Of a DNA stretch of 64,000 nt, positions 16,904 to 25,571 are shown piece by piece; the stretch's first letter is position 1; every line of letters starts with the position of its first letter. The DNA is from Fibrobacter succinogenes (GTDB lineage Bacteria; Fibrobacterota; Fibrobacteria; Fibrobacterales; Fibrobacteraceae): contig CACVQR010000009.1 of assembly GCA_902756345.1 (NCBI GenBank), forward strand, positions 40,123-104,122. The letters are read 5' to 3'. The translations under genes were made by a program, and so were the position numbers. Below the pieces are notes generated by a model. The model did no database searches. It was not told the DNA's origin and saw nothing but the letters and a program-made list of their open reading frames with translations.

Positions 16904-18562
16904 TTACCTCAGCTCGATTTTCTGGATGCGGCCGCCGAGCCATACCACGTATGCGCCGGGAGCAAAATCACTCACCGAAACTTGCGCGGCGTGCCCGCGG
17001 GCAACCACCATGCCGTGCAGGTTCATCAGGGCGTAATCCGCAGCCTGCGAGAACCGCAAACCATCCGCGCGAGAAACGCCGACAACCCGCGCACCGAGAT
17101 TCCCAGGCGCTGCGACTAGCGACGTAATTTCTGCGGAACTGCTCGACACGTCCTCGGAGCTGGAACTTTCGGGCGCGACCTCTACGCTGGAAGAACTATA
17201 TGCAGATTCGTCGCCCATGTATTCAAACTTGAACGACTGATTCTGCGTTCCGGTCTGTTTCCACACGACAAGCGGCATGCCCGCCTCCGTAGAGATGTTC
17301 AAGACATCGCCCAGGTATTCACTTGCGGTATCCGCGTACAGGCGGTAGCCATCATCCACATTAAAGTTCTCGATGATAATCCTGTTTTCGGCATCGACGG
17401 TCTTTGCGGTATCCAGCAGGTTTCCCTTTCCGAACGAGAGATACTTTCCCGTTTCGATGTTCCTGAGCGTGTAGGTGTAACCGTCGATTCTTTTGAGCGC
17501 CCACAACTGCGATTCGCTTTCTTCGGAATCCATCTGGATTACGACGCTACGGCTGTCTTCGAGACTCAGGCCGCTGTGCCGCGCCTTGATGCGGTAAACG
17601 CCATCCCTGATCGGCGCGTGGTCAACCTTCTTTACGCCCGCGTCGGTCATGGTGATGTTCGCGATGGTCGAGTCGTTTTCGTAGTAGGCGTAGTCCACAC
17701 ACAATGCACGGCGAAAACTGCCGCCAATCGCGCCCGTATGGTATATGTAATACCACTGGTTATGGAATTCAACGAACGCCTGATGGCTCGTATTGGAATT
17801 CTTGTTGTAACCGACAATGACCTTGGAATTGGATACGGGCCCTGTCGGGCTTTTCATGGTCGCCTGGCCAATGCGTTCTTCCCAGCCGTAGGCATACGTC
17901 AAGAAGTAGTAGCCGTTCCTTTTATGAACGTACGGAGCCTCGGTAAAACTGGGCGGCGTCACGTTGAACATGCCGCCTTGCAGTTCGACCATGTTTTCCT
18001 TGAGCCTGTAGCCCATCACGGCGCCGTTGCCCCAATAAATATAGGCCTGTCCGTCGTCATCGATAAAGACGGTCGGGTCGATATCGTAATTCACGCCGCT
18101 ATTCGCCGGAGTCATGTTGCTTGTAATGAGCGCCTTGCCGATGGCGTCCTTGTACGGGCCGGCCGGATGGTCCGCGACGGCGACACCAACTGCAAAGTCC
18201 CTGCCGTCGTGCACGGTCACATACCAGTAAAACTTGCCGTTCCGTTCGATAGTCTGGCTCGCCCAGGCACTGCCGCGTGCCCACTTGAACGACTTGATAG
18301 AAAGCGCGGCCCCGCGATCCACCCAGGTATCCATATCTCCCGAAGAGAATATGTGCCAGTCGTTCATTATGTAACCTTCGTGACCGGCGGGCGCCTCGTC
18401 ATGCCCCGTGAAGATATACATGGTATCGTTGTAAACGAGCCCTGCGGGGTCTGCCGTGAACATATTCGTGACAATGGGATTGCTTGCGGCAAATGCACCA
18501 ACAGCAAGCGACAACCCGGCACCCATAAAACCACCCCGAAGGGCGTTTCCCAATCCGTACAT
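16904..18562 (-). CDS. GH43 enzyme with ricin-type beta-trefoil module
   Basis: 552 residues; AGGAG eight bases before the ATG. Signal peptide, then a five-bladed GH43 propeller. Catalytic Asp is in FTADPAG (about 38), the pKa-modulating Asp in YDIDPTVF (about 162) and the acid Glu in SFTEAPYVHK (about 208). Likely an alpha-L-arabinofuranosidase, arabinanase or beta-xylosidase; neighbours favour arabinan. Residues about 325-455 resemble a RICIN lectin module (GVYRIKARHSGLSLED, SQLWALKR, NQSFKFEY). An SSSS linker and a type IX secretion-like tail ending in KIELR follow. Last main gene of the three-GH43 operon and a paralogue of the next gene upstream. Confidence 0.87.
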   Translation of the reverse strand: MYGLGNALRGGFMGAGLSLAVGAFAASNPIVTNMFTADPAGLVYNDTMYIFTGHDEAPAGHEGYIMNDWHIFSSGDMDTWVDRGAALSIKSFKWARGSAWASQTIERNGKFYWYVTVHDGRDFAVGVAVADHPAGPYKDAIGKALITSNMTPANSGVNYDIDPTVFIDDDGQAYIYWGNGAVMGYRLKENMVELQGGMFNVTPPSFTEAPYVHKRNGYYFLTYAYGWEERIGQATMKSPTGPVSNSKVIVGYNKNSNTSHQAFVEFHNQWYYIYHTGAIGGSFRRALCVDYAYYENDSTIANITMTDAGVKKVDHAPIRDGVYRIKARHSGLSLEDSRSVVIQMDSEESESQLWALKRIDGYTYTLRNIETGKYLSFGKGNLLDTAKTVDAENRIIIENFNVDDGYRLYADTASEYLGDVLNISTEAGMPLVVWKQTGTQNQSFKFEYMGDESAYSSSSVEVAPESSSSEDVSSSSAEITSLVAAPGNLGARVVGVSRADGLRFSQAADYALMNLHGMVVARGHAAQVSVSDFAPGAYVVWLGGRIQKIELR

Positions 18563-18597
18563 CTAAACACTCCTGTTTTTAGAATAAGTTAATTCCG

Positions 18598-20181
18598 CTA
18601 GAACATCACCCGATACGGAATCTGCCTGTCAAAACTGCGGCCCTTGAGGTCACGGTAACCCTTGCGAGCAGGCACCTGCATTCCCTGGCGAGCGGCATGC
18701 GGAGCAATCGCAGTAGTTCCACTGCTGGAACTGCTCGACGCGACTTCGGAACTCGAAGAACCTTCAGCAACTCCGGAGCTGGAAGACTCCTTGACGCTAG
18801 AAGACGATTCCGGTTCAACAGCCGGCGGGGTCGCTTTCGCGAGTTTCACCTTCTGGTTGTCGGCGCCGGTGCGTACCCAAGTAATCACGGGCACGCCCGC
18901 GTCCTTCGAGACATTCAGCACGTCGCCCACAAAGTCGCTGTCGTAGTCGCCATACAGGTAGTAGCCCTTCGCGGCAGAGGCGTTCTCGATGCGGATTTCG
19001 CAGGCAGTCGCCGATGTCTTGACGGTATCGAGCAGCGTCTTGGGCGGGCAATAGTAGCGGCCGGTACCGTAATTCTTGAGCGTGTAATGGCGGGCATTTT
19101 TCGTGCTGCGTTCCACGGTCCAGAATTGGTTTGCATCCTTTTCGCTTTCGGGGCGCTGCACCACGATTCCGTTCTCTTCAACAAAAGACAGGTTGCTGTG
19201 CGAAACGGTCAGGCGGTACGTGCCGTTTTCCACGAGCGCGTTATTTACTTTGTCTACACCCGTGGTGGTACGCTTGATTTTCTGAATATTCGCATTCTCG
19301 TCGTAGTACAGGTAATCGATATTCACGGAACGGCGGTAAGTCCAGCCACCTGGCGCGTTTGCGCCGTGATACATGAAATACCAATGCCCGAGATACTTGA
19401 AAATCGCCTGGTGGTTCGTCTCGGAATTGTCGAGCTTGTCATTCAGCACGCCCTTCTGCGTCCACGGGCCATTCAGGCTCGTGGCCATAGAATAGTTTGT
19501 CGTAGAAGGGTAACCCGAGGCGTAACTGAAGTAGTAGTTGCCGCGGTACTTGTGCATCCAGGGAGCCTCGAAAAAGTCCTTGATCTTGATGTCTTCGGGC
19601 GTACTCGCGAGCTCAATCATGTTTTCCTTGAGTTTCACGCGACGACCCGCGTTCCACGAGCCCCAATACATCCAGATGTCGTTCCCATCGTAGAAAATTG
19701 CGGGGTCGATATTCAGCGCGACATCGTTCGGGGTGTCGTCGGTCACGAGCGCCTTGCCGATAGCATCCTTCCATGGGCCCGAGGGGTGATCGGCCACCGC
19801 GACGCCAATCGCGAAGCCTTCATCACGCACGACAGTCGCATGATGCACGGCCACGTACCAGTAGAACTTGCCATTACGGTATTCGCAATGGCCCGCGAAG
19901 GCGTTGCCGCTTGCCCACTTGAAGGTCCGCCACGAAAGTACCGCACCGTAGTCATGGTAGTTTTCCATGTCGTCGGTCACCAGCACATGCCAGTCGTTCA
20001 TCAAGAAGAACTTGTTGTTGTTCCCCTGAGCGCCCTGCTCGTCGTGGCCCGCAAAAATGAACAGGCTATCGTTGTGCACGAGCGCCGCGGCATCGGCAGA
20101 GTAGAATTTTGTAGTGAGGGGGTTTGCAGCCATCGCAACGGCCGCCACCCCCATCAGCATAGATAAAGCACGTTTAAACAT
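18598..20181 (-). CDS. GH43 enzyme with ricin-type module and basic tail
   Basis: About 527 residues from ATG 20181; a TTG two codons earlier is less likely. Closely parallels the downstream GH43: signal peptide, propeller with catalytic Asp in YSADAAAL (about 32), Asp in NIDPAIF (about 161) and Glu in FFEAPWMHK (about 207), then a RICIN-like module (about 320-450). The first motif is ADAA rather than ADPA, but the Asp is kept. It differs at the end: after the SSSS linkers there is a basic tail with YRDLKGRSF and RVMF instead of a type IX secretion-like domain. It starts 21 bases after the upstream GH43 gene. Likely a tandem duplication with a swapped secretion or anchoring tail. Confidence 0.86.
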   Translation of the reverse strand: MFKRALSMLMGVAAVAMAANPLTTKFYSADAAALVHNDSLFIFAGHDEQGAQGNNNKFFLMNDWHVLVTDDMENYHDYGAVLSWRTFKWASGNAFAGHCEYRNGKFYWYVAVHHATVVRDEGFAIGVAVADHPSGPWKDAIGKALVTDDTPNDVALNIDPAIFYDGNDIWMYWGSWNAGRRVKLKENMIELASTPEDIKIKDFFEAPWMHKYRGNYYFSYASGYPSTTNYSMATSLNGPWTQKGVLNDKLDNSETNHQAIFKYLGHWYFMYHGANAPGGWTYRRSVNIDYLYYDENANIQKIKRTTTGVDKVNNALVENGTYRLTVSHSNLSFVEENGIVVQRPESEKDANQFWTVERSTKNARHYTLKNYGTGRYYCPPKTLLDTVKTSATACEIRIENASAAKGYYLYGDYDSDFVGDVLNVSKDAGVPVITWVRTGADNQKVKLAKATPPAVEPESSSSVKESSSSGVAEGSSSSEVASSSSSSGTTAIAPHAARQGMQVPARKGYRDLKGRSFDRQIPYRVMF

Positions 20182-20202
20182 ACCCAAACATCCCTTTTTC
20201 TG

Positions 20203-22314
20203 TTAGTGATTCATCACCTTGAAGATGTACTTTCCTTTTGGCAGTCCCTGCAGCGACACTTCAGATTCCATGCGCACAGTCTTTCGAGCCATCAGCTGAC
20301 CCATCGGGTTCATCACGAAGACTTCGTAATTGCCAGGACGATCAAAATGGAGGGTGTAGCCCAAAGCATTTGCAGTCAATTTATAGCCGGTTTTCAAAGA
20401 CTTTGCCTGAGCGAGAGCCGTCGAAATTTCGCTGGAACTGGAAACTTCAGCGATGCTGGAACTAGATTCTTCCGGAGCCGCGCTAGAACTAGATGCCGGC
20501 GGATTCACGCTAGAACTAGATACCGGCGGTTCAGCAATTTTTCCGAAGCGGATGTTGCCCACCAGCACTTCGCCGCTCATGCCGCTACCCGTGAGGTAGA
20601 TGTCCTTGACGCCCGAAAGCTTCTTGGTGGCAGAGCAGTTCACTTCGGTCCAGGCGCCGTTTGCGCAGCTCGAAGGAACAGTGCACTTGGAAAGTTCCGT
20701 ACCCGAAGCAGAACCCTCGCGGATGCTGAGCGTCCCGCCGCTGCACTGCTGCAGTTCGACCTTGACTTCGGTGCTCTTGATAGAATCCGTCACCACGTTT
20801 TCGAAGATGGCGTAGCCACCGTTCTTGACGGCAAGCTTGTCGTCCTTGGTGAGACGCACCTTGATTCCGTTATCGAATCCGTTGCCCGGAATGGTATCGC
20901 GAATCACGCGCAAGAAGTCGATGCGGTCCAGTTCCGCAAAATTCTGGTCGGGTTCCACCTCGATAAAGTTGCCGCCGCGCTTGAGCTTTGCAGGCACCAT
21001 CGCCACGGACTTTTCGGGGAAACTGCCCCAGGCGCCCGTCTTCGGGAGTTTCACCGTCTGCGCCTTTCCATTCACCGTTACTTTATGTGTAGCATCATTA
21101 TCGCCGCCGTTCGCGTAACGGTAACGCATAATGTAGTCGCCCGCCTGCATAATGTTCATCGGCAAGCGAATCTTGGAACCCTTCGTATTGATGTAGCCCA
21201 CGTATTCGCCGTTCGAGGCTTCCTTCGTGTAATTGAAGGTCAGGTCATCCGTCGCACCGCGTGTCATAATGCCGTGTTCCGCCTCGGCACTCAGGTAGCG
21301 TCCGAGGAAGGGCTGCCCCATTTCGGGCCAGTTGTCGTCGGTAAACACCAGGTCGCGAATGTGGATGTGGTTGAACTTGTCGCCGGTCAGGTCGTAGTAA
21401 TGGTGCACGAAGCGGATGCGGTTTAGGTCCTTGAAAGCCTCACCGCCGCCCGGGCCCACGTAACGGCTGTATCGCTGCATCAAGATGGTTCCGCCACCCT
21501 TGTTGAGTTCCTTGCCGCTGCGGTCCTTGTAGGTTCCGTTCACCTTGTCGGCGCGGCCCATGGCCGTCTTGTAAGTGGTCTGTTCGATTTCATTACCTTG
21601 TTTGCAACATACGTCCCAAGCCGTGAACAAGAAATACTGCCCGCCGTGCTCGATGAGGCTCGGGCCTTCGATACCCGTACCACCGCGCGTCGCAATCTGG
21701 TAGTTCGTCTTGTCGTCGCTCGCCTGCTTGCCCGTCTTGGGGTCCAGCTTGATCAAGCGGATACCGCCCGCGTTCCACGAACCGTACGTCATCCAGTACT
21801 GGCCATCGGGAGTCACCACCACGTCGGCATCAATCGCGTTGTAGTTGTTGCTGTTCGTGGTGCGCGTCACCTCACCCTGGTCCGTCCAACCCTTTGCCGG
21901 ATCCGAGAAGTTCAGGTTCGCGTTCGTCGCGACACCGATTGCAGAAGTGCGCTGACCAAAAACGGAGCCGCAGTAGAACACGCCGTACTGGTTATTGAAA
22001 TGGAACAGGTCAGGAGCCCAGATGCCGTCAGTCCTTCCGCCCACGGCATTCTTGAGCCACTGCGGGCTGTCGTTGAAGATTTGCCCCTTCGCGCTCCACT
22101 TGACCATGTCCGTCGAGGTCCACATTGCCAGGTTGTTATTCGTGGACATAAGGATGTAGCCATTCTCGTCCCTGTACATGGAAGGGTCATGGCCCCCTTG
22201 GCGCACGTCAGTTGCATACCACGACTGGGCGAACGCACCTTGGCCCGCAAAAGCGAGCGTGAAAATTGCCGCGGACACCACTCCGCGAGAATTCAATCCC
22301 ATCACACCAAACAT
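20203..22314 (-). CDS. GH43 arabinanase-like enzyme with two CBM6/35-type modules
   Basis: 703 residues; GGGAGA six bases before the ATG. Signal peptide (to about 30), GH43 domain with QGGHDPSMY (D43), NAIDADVVV (D162) and GIEGPSLI (E216), plus the FVHHYYD strand typical of endo-arabinanases. Residues about 345-485 form a CBM6/35-like module (LSAEAEHGIM, FAELDRIDF) and about 490-620 a second beta-sandwich of CBM6 type (GGYAIFENVV, GVKDIYLTGSG). SSSS linkers and a type IX secretion-like tail (YEVFVMNPMGQLMA...GKYIFKV) end it. It should debranch or cut alpha-1,5-arabinan. First gene of the GH43 operon, behind the promoter at 22351-22379. Confidence 0.88.
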   Translation of the reverse strand: MFGVMGLNSRGVVSAAIFTLAFAGQGAFAQSWYATDVRQGGHDPSMYRDENGYILMSTNNNLAMWTSTDMVKWSAKGQIFNDSPQWLKNAVGGRTDGIWAPDLFHFNNQYGVFYCGSVFGQRTSAIGVATNANLNFSDPAKGWTDQGEVTRTTNSNNYNAIDADVVVTPDGQYWMTYGSWNAGGIRLIKLDPKTGKQASDDKTNYQIATRGGTGIEGPSLIEHGGQYFLFTAWDVCCKQGNEIEQTTYKTAMGRADKVNGTYKDRSGKELNKGGGTILMQRYSRYVGPGGGEAFKDLNRIRFVHHYYDLTGDKFNHIHIRDLVFTDDNWPEMGQPFLGRYLSAEAEHGIMTRGATDDLTFNYTKEASNGEYVGYINTKGSKIRLPMNIMQAGDYIMRYRYANGGDNDATHKVTVNGKAQTVKLPKTGAWGSFPEKSVAMVPAKLKRGGNFIEVEPDQNFAELDRIDFLRVIRDTIPGNGFDNGIKVRLTKDDKLAVKNGGYAIFENVVTDSIKSTEVKVELQQCSGGTLSIREGSASGTELSKCTVPSSCANGAWTEVNCSATKKLSGVKDIYLTGSGMSGEVLVGNIRFGKIAEPPVSSSSVNPPASSSSAAPEESSSSIAEVSSSSEISTALAQAKSLKTGYKLTANALGYTLHFDRPGNYEVFVMNPMGQLMARKTVRMESEVSLQGLPKGKYIFKVMNH

Positions 22315-22327
22315 TTTATCTCCCTTT

Positions 22328-22346
22328 TTACTATAAGGTTTGCTAC
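22328..22346. promoter_or_regulatory. degenerate RTAGTAC pair at the GH43 operon start
   Basis: In the gene sense GTAGCAA (22346-22340) and ATAGTAA (22334-22328) lie 12 bases apart, as in the other RTAGTAC pairs. It sits just downstream of the -10 box, over the expected transcription start, a typical repressor position. Confidence 0.45.
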
Positions 22347-22350
22347 TTTA

Positions 22351-22379
22351 AATATACGCTAGTTTTTATTAAAAGTCAA
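22351..22379 (-). promoter_or_regulatory. promoter of the GH43 operon
   Basis: In the gene sense: -35 TTGACT (22379-22374), 17-base spacer, -10 TATATT (22356-22351). A box AATGTGGACTTTTTTT (22448-22433) starts exactly 69 bases before the -35, the same architecture as at the left edge. Confidence 0.7.
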
Positions 22380-22459
22380 TAGTTTTTACGCAATTTCAAA
22401 CTAAACGATGTAATTTTTACAATACTTTAATTAAAAAAAGTCCACATTTTGCAGAAATA

Positions 22460-22470
22460 CCCCCCCCCCC
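22460..22470. repeat. C11 homopolymer in an intergenic region
   Basis: Eleven C residues lie between the lipoprotein stop (22493) and the GH43 promoter region. A weak hairpin (GGGCGC 22474-22479 with GCACCC 22485-22490) adjoins it and may be a poor terminator for the lipoprotein. Such tracts are prone to length variation. Confidence 0.7.
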
Positions 22471-22492
22471 GAAGGGCGCCTTAAGCACCCGT

Positions 22493-24526
22493 TTATTCCT
22501 TTATAACCGCATATTGCAGGGCGTAGAAGAGCCGCATCCAGTTGTTGGACTGCGTACCGTCGAAGAAGAACACCTCGTCAATACCGCCGCGAAGCCCGCC
22601 GTAGCCGATTGAGGGGTTGAATGCAGCCGCAAAGCCCTCGCCCGAATCGAACTGCCTGGATTCCAGCAGCGTTCCGTCGATGAACGTGGTCACGCTATCG
22701 CCATGAATCTTGAACGAGTAGTTATGCCAGGTTCCGTCGAGCACCCCGTTCGCACGCCCCACGACCGTGTTGTAGACACCCGTGCGCGTATCGAGCCTGA
22801 GGTTCACCGCACCCGATGTTCCGCGCTTCTGCAGGGTGAAACCCACGCTGTCTTTCTTGGCCGAAATAATTTGTGCGTACTCGTCCACCTGCATAGAATC
22901 GATATTGAACCAGATGGAGAGCCCCATGTAGTAGCCGTCTTCGGAGAAGGGCTTGAAATCGGGAATGTAAAACCAGTTGTCGATAGAATCCACCCAGCGG
23001 GAACGGCCCAAAAGATCCTTCTTATCTTTGAACCTAGCGTAAGCGGAATCGGAAATTTCCGCATCGGAGAAATGGTTTCTGTAGGTACCCAACTGCAATT
23101 GCAGATTGTTATCTTCGACACACTTATCTATAATTCTGAATTTGAGTTTTCCCGTTCCAGAAAATTTCACCGCAGGAGCCTTGCCCCAATACAACACGCT
23201 ATCGGCATAGTAATCACGTTCGCTCGCTTCCAGCTTGATAAGGTTATCTTCCGCATCAAGCAAGCAAGGATTGTCAAGCGATGCCGGCAAGAATATCGGG
23301 AACGGGATATCGATAAAAATTTCGTCCGTCTTGGCCAAATCTTCAAATCCTTCGGGCAAGGCTACCTCCACACTGTCAAGGTCGCCTACATAAGAACTCG
23401 ATATGAATATCGGCGTTTCAGATAAATTCCACTGTCTAAAATCTTCCTTAAAGCCATTGGACAATCCACGTTCATTCGACACCCTTCTAATACTCAGCTG
23501 GTTGTAGAATCCCCCCGGAACGCCCTCAATCTTCGTCACACCTTTTAAAACATCCTCAGCCGACACCACCTTCGTTGCAAAATAATTGGTTTCGTGAAGC
23601 GTATCGCCATTCAGTTCCCTTTCGGAGCGCATCATCGAAAGGGTATCACCTTCGGCCATTTCGAAAGATTCTATAAAGAAGTAAAATTGGGCATCACCTT
23701 CACGCACAGGAGTAATGTCAATGGCAATGGGCCTCGCACCGTCAGAATCGATATAGTAGGATTTTTCCTCTTCGATATAGAACGAAAGTTTATGTTTCTT
23801 GGTTTCGCCGTTCGGCGACGTCACCAGCAAGGAATCATAGTGGCCGTAAGGTATAAACGCAAGCAAGGCGGTCCCAGAAGCCACGGTTACCGAATCCATC
23901 ACCAAATTAGCCCAGTCATAATACTCAAAATGCGACACCACCAGCGTATCTTCAAACACGCCCCAATTTTCCGTCCCATACAATTTCAGGGAATCACCCG
24001 TCTTTATATTGAAATCAGAAATAGACATATATACAAAGTCAGACAAGCCTGTCCAAGCCGACATTTCAACTACCGAAATTTCCTTCACGCCATCCACGTC
24101 GACCATATAGGTTTCGCCGTCCTCGACATCAACGTCCACAACATACGAGCGCTCACCATCCAGTCCGTAAACAGTCACGGAATCGTATTTTCCTACGGGA
24201 ACGCTATCCATGTCAAACATTCCCGAAAGTACCGCAGAAGAATCCACCACCTTGCGGTAGTCACTTTCGTACACAAAGACCGTATCGCCCACGGTATCGC
24301 GATTAGCAAAGGCAAGCGAAACGGTATCTCCAGCAGAGAGATCCCACAATTCCGGAGCAACACATATGCGAGCGACACCCTTGTTACCGGTATTTGTCTC
24401 GATAAGGATTCCCGCGGAATCCGTAGAAGACGTATTGCTGCAGCCCGCAAAGAAAGCGAGTACGCACACTGCGACAAAAGCGAACGCGAGTCGCCCCGCA
24501 TCAAAGATATTCCTAAAGCATCCCAT
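22493..24526 (-). CDS. LamG-type lipoprotein downstream of a TIGR02147 regulator
   Basis: 677 residues; GGAGGAAGGA precedes the ATG and overlaps the regulator's stop region. Lipobox FFAGC (Cys about 29), then a motif SAGILIETNTG that recurs as TAGVLTETESG in the lipoprotein at 33984. Several beta-sandwich repeats follow (SLAFANRDTVGDTVFVYES, SLKLYGTENWGVFEDTLVVS, SMMRSERELNGDTLHETN). The C-terminal 160 residues are a LamG-like domain (GLSIWFNIDSMQ, GTWHNYSFKIHG, GGIDEVFFFDG, NNWMRLFYAL). It starts 13 bases after the regulator, so they are one operon. It is about 130-160 residues longer than the other two lipoproteins. Function unknown; surface glycan sensing or binding is plausible. Confidence 0.78.
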   Translation of the reverse strand: MGCFRNIFDAGRLAFAFVAVCVLAFFAGCSNTSSTDSAGILIETNTGNKGVARICVAPELWDLSAGDTVSLAFANRDTVGDTVFVYESDYRKVVDSSAVLSGMFDMDSVPVGKYDSVTVYGLDGERSYVVDVDVEDGETYMVDVDGVKEISVVEMSAWTGLSDFVYMSISDFNIKTGDSLKLYGTENWGVFEDTLVVSHFEYYDWANLVMDSVTVASGTALLAFIPYGHYDSLLVTSPNGETKKHKLSFYIEEEKSYYIDSDGARPIAIDITPVREGDAQFYFFIESFEMAEGDTLSMMRSERELNGDTLHETNYFATKVVSAEDVLKGVTKIEGVPGGFYNQLSIRRVSNERGLSNGFKEDFRQWNLSETPIFISSSYVGDLDSVEVALPEGFEDLAKTDEIFIDIPFPIFLPASLDNPCLLDAEDNLIKLEASERDYYADSVLYWGKAPAVKFSGTGKLKFRIIDKCVEDNNLQLQLGTYRNHFSDAEISDSAYARFKDKKDLLGRSRWVDSIDNWFYIPDFKPFSEDGYYMGLSIWFNIDSMQVDEYAQIISAKKDSVGFTLQKRGTSGAVNLRLDTRTGVYNTVVGRANGVLDGTWHNYSFKIHGDSVTTFIDGTLLESRQFDSGEGFAAAFNPSIGYGGLRGGIDEVFFFDGTQSNNWMRLFYALQYAVIKE

Positions 24527-24539
24527 AATTCCTTCCTCC

Positions 24540-25397
24540 CTACGCCTCGTCCGTTCCGGACGGTTTATTGTTTTCGCGGATGTTGCTGAACACGTGCAGG
24601 TTCACATGTTCCACGACTGTCGGCGTCTCGTTATCGGCCATCACGATCTGGCGCACCTGCGCCTTGAATTTTTCGGCAGCCTTCTCGACCTTCGCCTGTG
24701 CGGATTTCGAAACCGCGAACGTGAACGTGGTCATGTCGCGGGATTCACTCCCTTCGGATTCCAGCGCCTGCTTCGAAAGTTCCAGGCACTGCTTCTGGAA
24801 TTGGAGCACCATCTGACTCTTGCTCTGCTGCACCGTGGCAAGGCTATCCTTCGTCGGCTTCCAGAATCCACGTTCGTCCTTGCGCACGAGCGACATCTTT
24901 TTCATAAGTTCAAGACTCGCCTTCAGGCGCTTCTCGGACACGGGCGGGAAAATCTTCGCCGCAAGTTCCGACACGTCGTCGCCCACATCCATCACTTCGA
25001 GAATCGCGTAGACCGTACTGTTGTACCAGTTGCCAAAGAACTCGTAGCTGTCCGGGTCCACAATCGCCTGCGGGTTCTTGTTCAGGCGCATCATGGCATC
25101 GAACGCCGCCTCGCGCACCTGGGCAGTCTTCCCCTGGTCAAAATCGACCATCGCCTCGAAATACCTCGCCTCGTTCCCCTTGAGCCCGATAACGTTGATA
25201 AAGCGTTCGCGCATGTTGTCGGTCACGCGTTTGCCCTGCACCACGTCGTTGAAATAGCTGCGGGTATTCGGGAGCCCCAGCAAGTTGCAGAACTCAGTAC
25301 GCGAAAACGAAGGCTCCGCCGCCTGACGGCGCTCCTGGTATTCTGCCAGGAACTTGCGGAACTTGGTAAACTCGAAAATGTTTACGAAGGTATTCAT
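24540..25397 (-). CDS. TIGR02147 (DUF4423) family regulator
   Basis: 285 residues. Starts MNTFVNIFEFTKFRKFLAEYQ, closely matching the copy at 33156. The helix-turn-helix-like segment is SRTEFCNLLGLPNTRSYFNDVVQGKRVT (about 28-55, in two parts). YNSTVYAILEVMDVGDD and LMKKMSLVRKDERGFWKPT are family-typical; the end has FTFAVSKSA. Cytoplasmic, no membrane segment. No clear Shine-Dalgarno sequence precedes the ATG, so translation may be weak or leaderless. It heads an operon with the LamG lipoprotein and is divergent from CE12. RTAGTAC pairs lie in the shared intergenic region (25420, 25522). Probably controls its own operon and nearby enzymes. Confidence 0.82.
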   Translation of the reverse strand: MNTFVNIFEFTKFRKFLAEYQERRQAAEPSFSRTEFCNLLGLPNTRSYFNDVVQGKRVTDNMRERFINVIGLKGNEARYFEAMVDFDQGKTAQVREAAFDAMMRLNKNPQAIVDPDSYEFFGNWYNSTVYAILEVMDVGDDVSELAAKIFPPVSEKRLKASLELMKKMSLVRKDERGFWKPTKDSLATVQQSKSQMVLQFQKQCLELSKQALESEGSESRDMTTFTFAVSKSAQAKVEKAAEKFKAQVRQIVMADNETPTVVEHVNLHVFSNIRENNKPSGTDEA

Positions 25398-25419
25398 GTT
25401 ATTAAATATACATAAAAAT

Positions 25420-25437
25420 GTAGTACATGGTATAGTA
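25420..25437. promoter_or_regulatory. RTAGTAC pair near the regulator start
   Basis: GTAGTAC (25420) and ATAGTA (25432) are 12 bases apart on the plus strand, 23-40 bases upstream of the regulator's ATG. Its position would allow autoregulation. Confidence 0.55.
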
Positions 25438-25521
25438 AAAGATAAAAATATATGCTATTTACCCAATTTTTTTCTAAAATTTGAGAATTATTCAATTTTT
25501 TCTTGCTTTTTTGAAAATTTT

Positions 25522-25540
25522 ATAGTACATTTTGTAGTAC
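25522..25540. promoter_or_regulatory. RTAGTAC pair upstream of CE12
   Basis: ATAGTAC (25522) and GTAGTAC (25534) are 12 bases apart, about 32 bases before the CE12 start. This is the clearest match to the pairs near GH53. Confidence 0.6.
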
Positions 25541-25571
25541 AAATACAAACGCGTGTAAAAGGGATGGTTTT

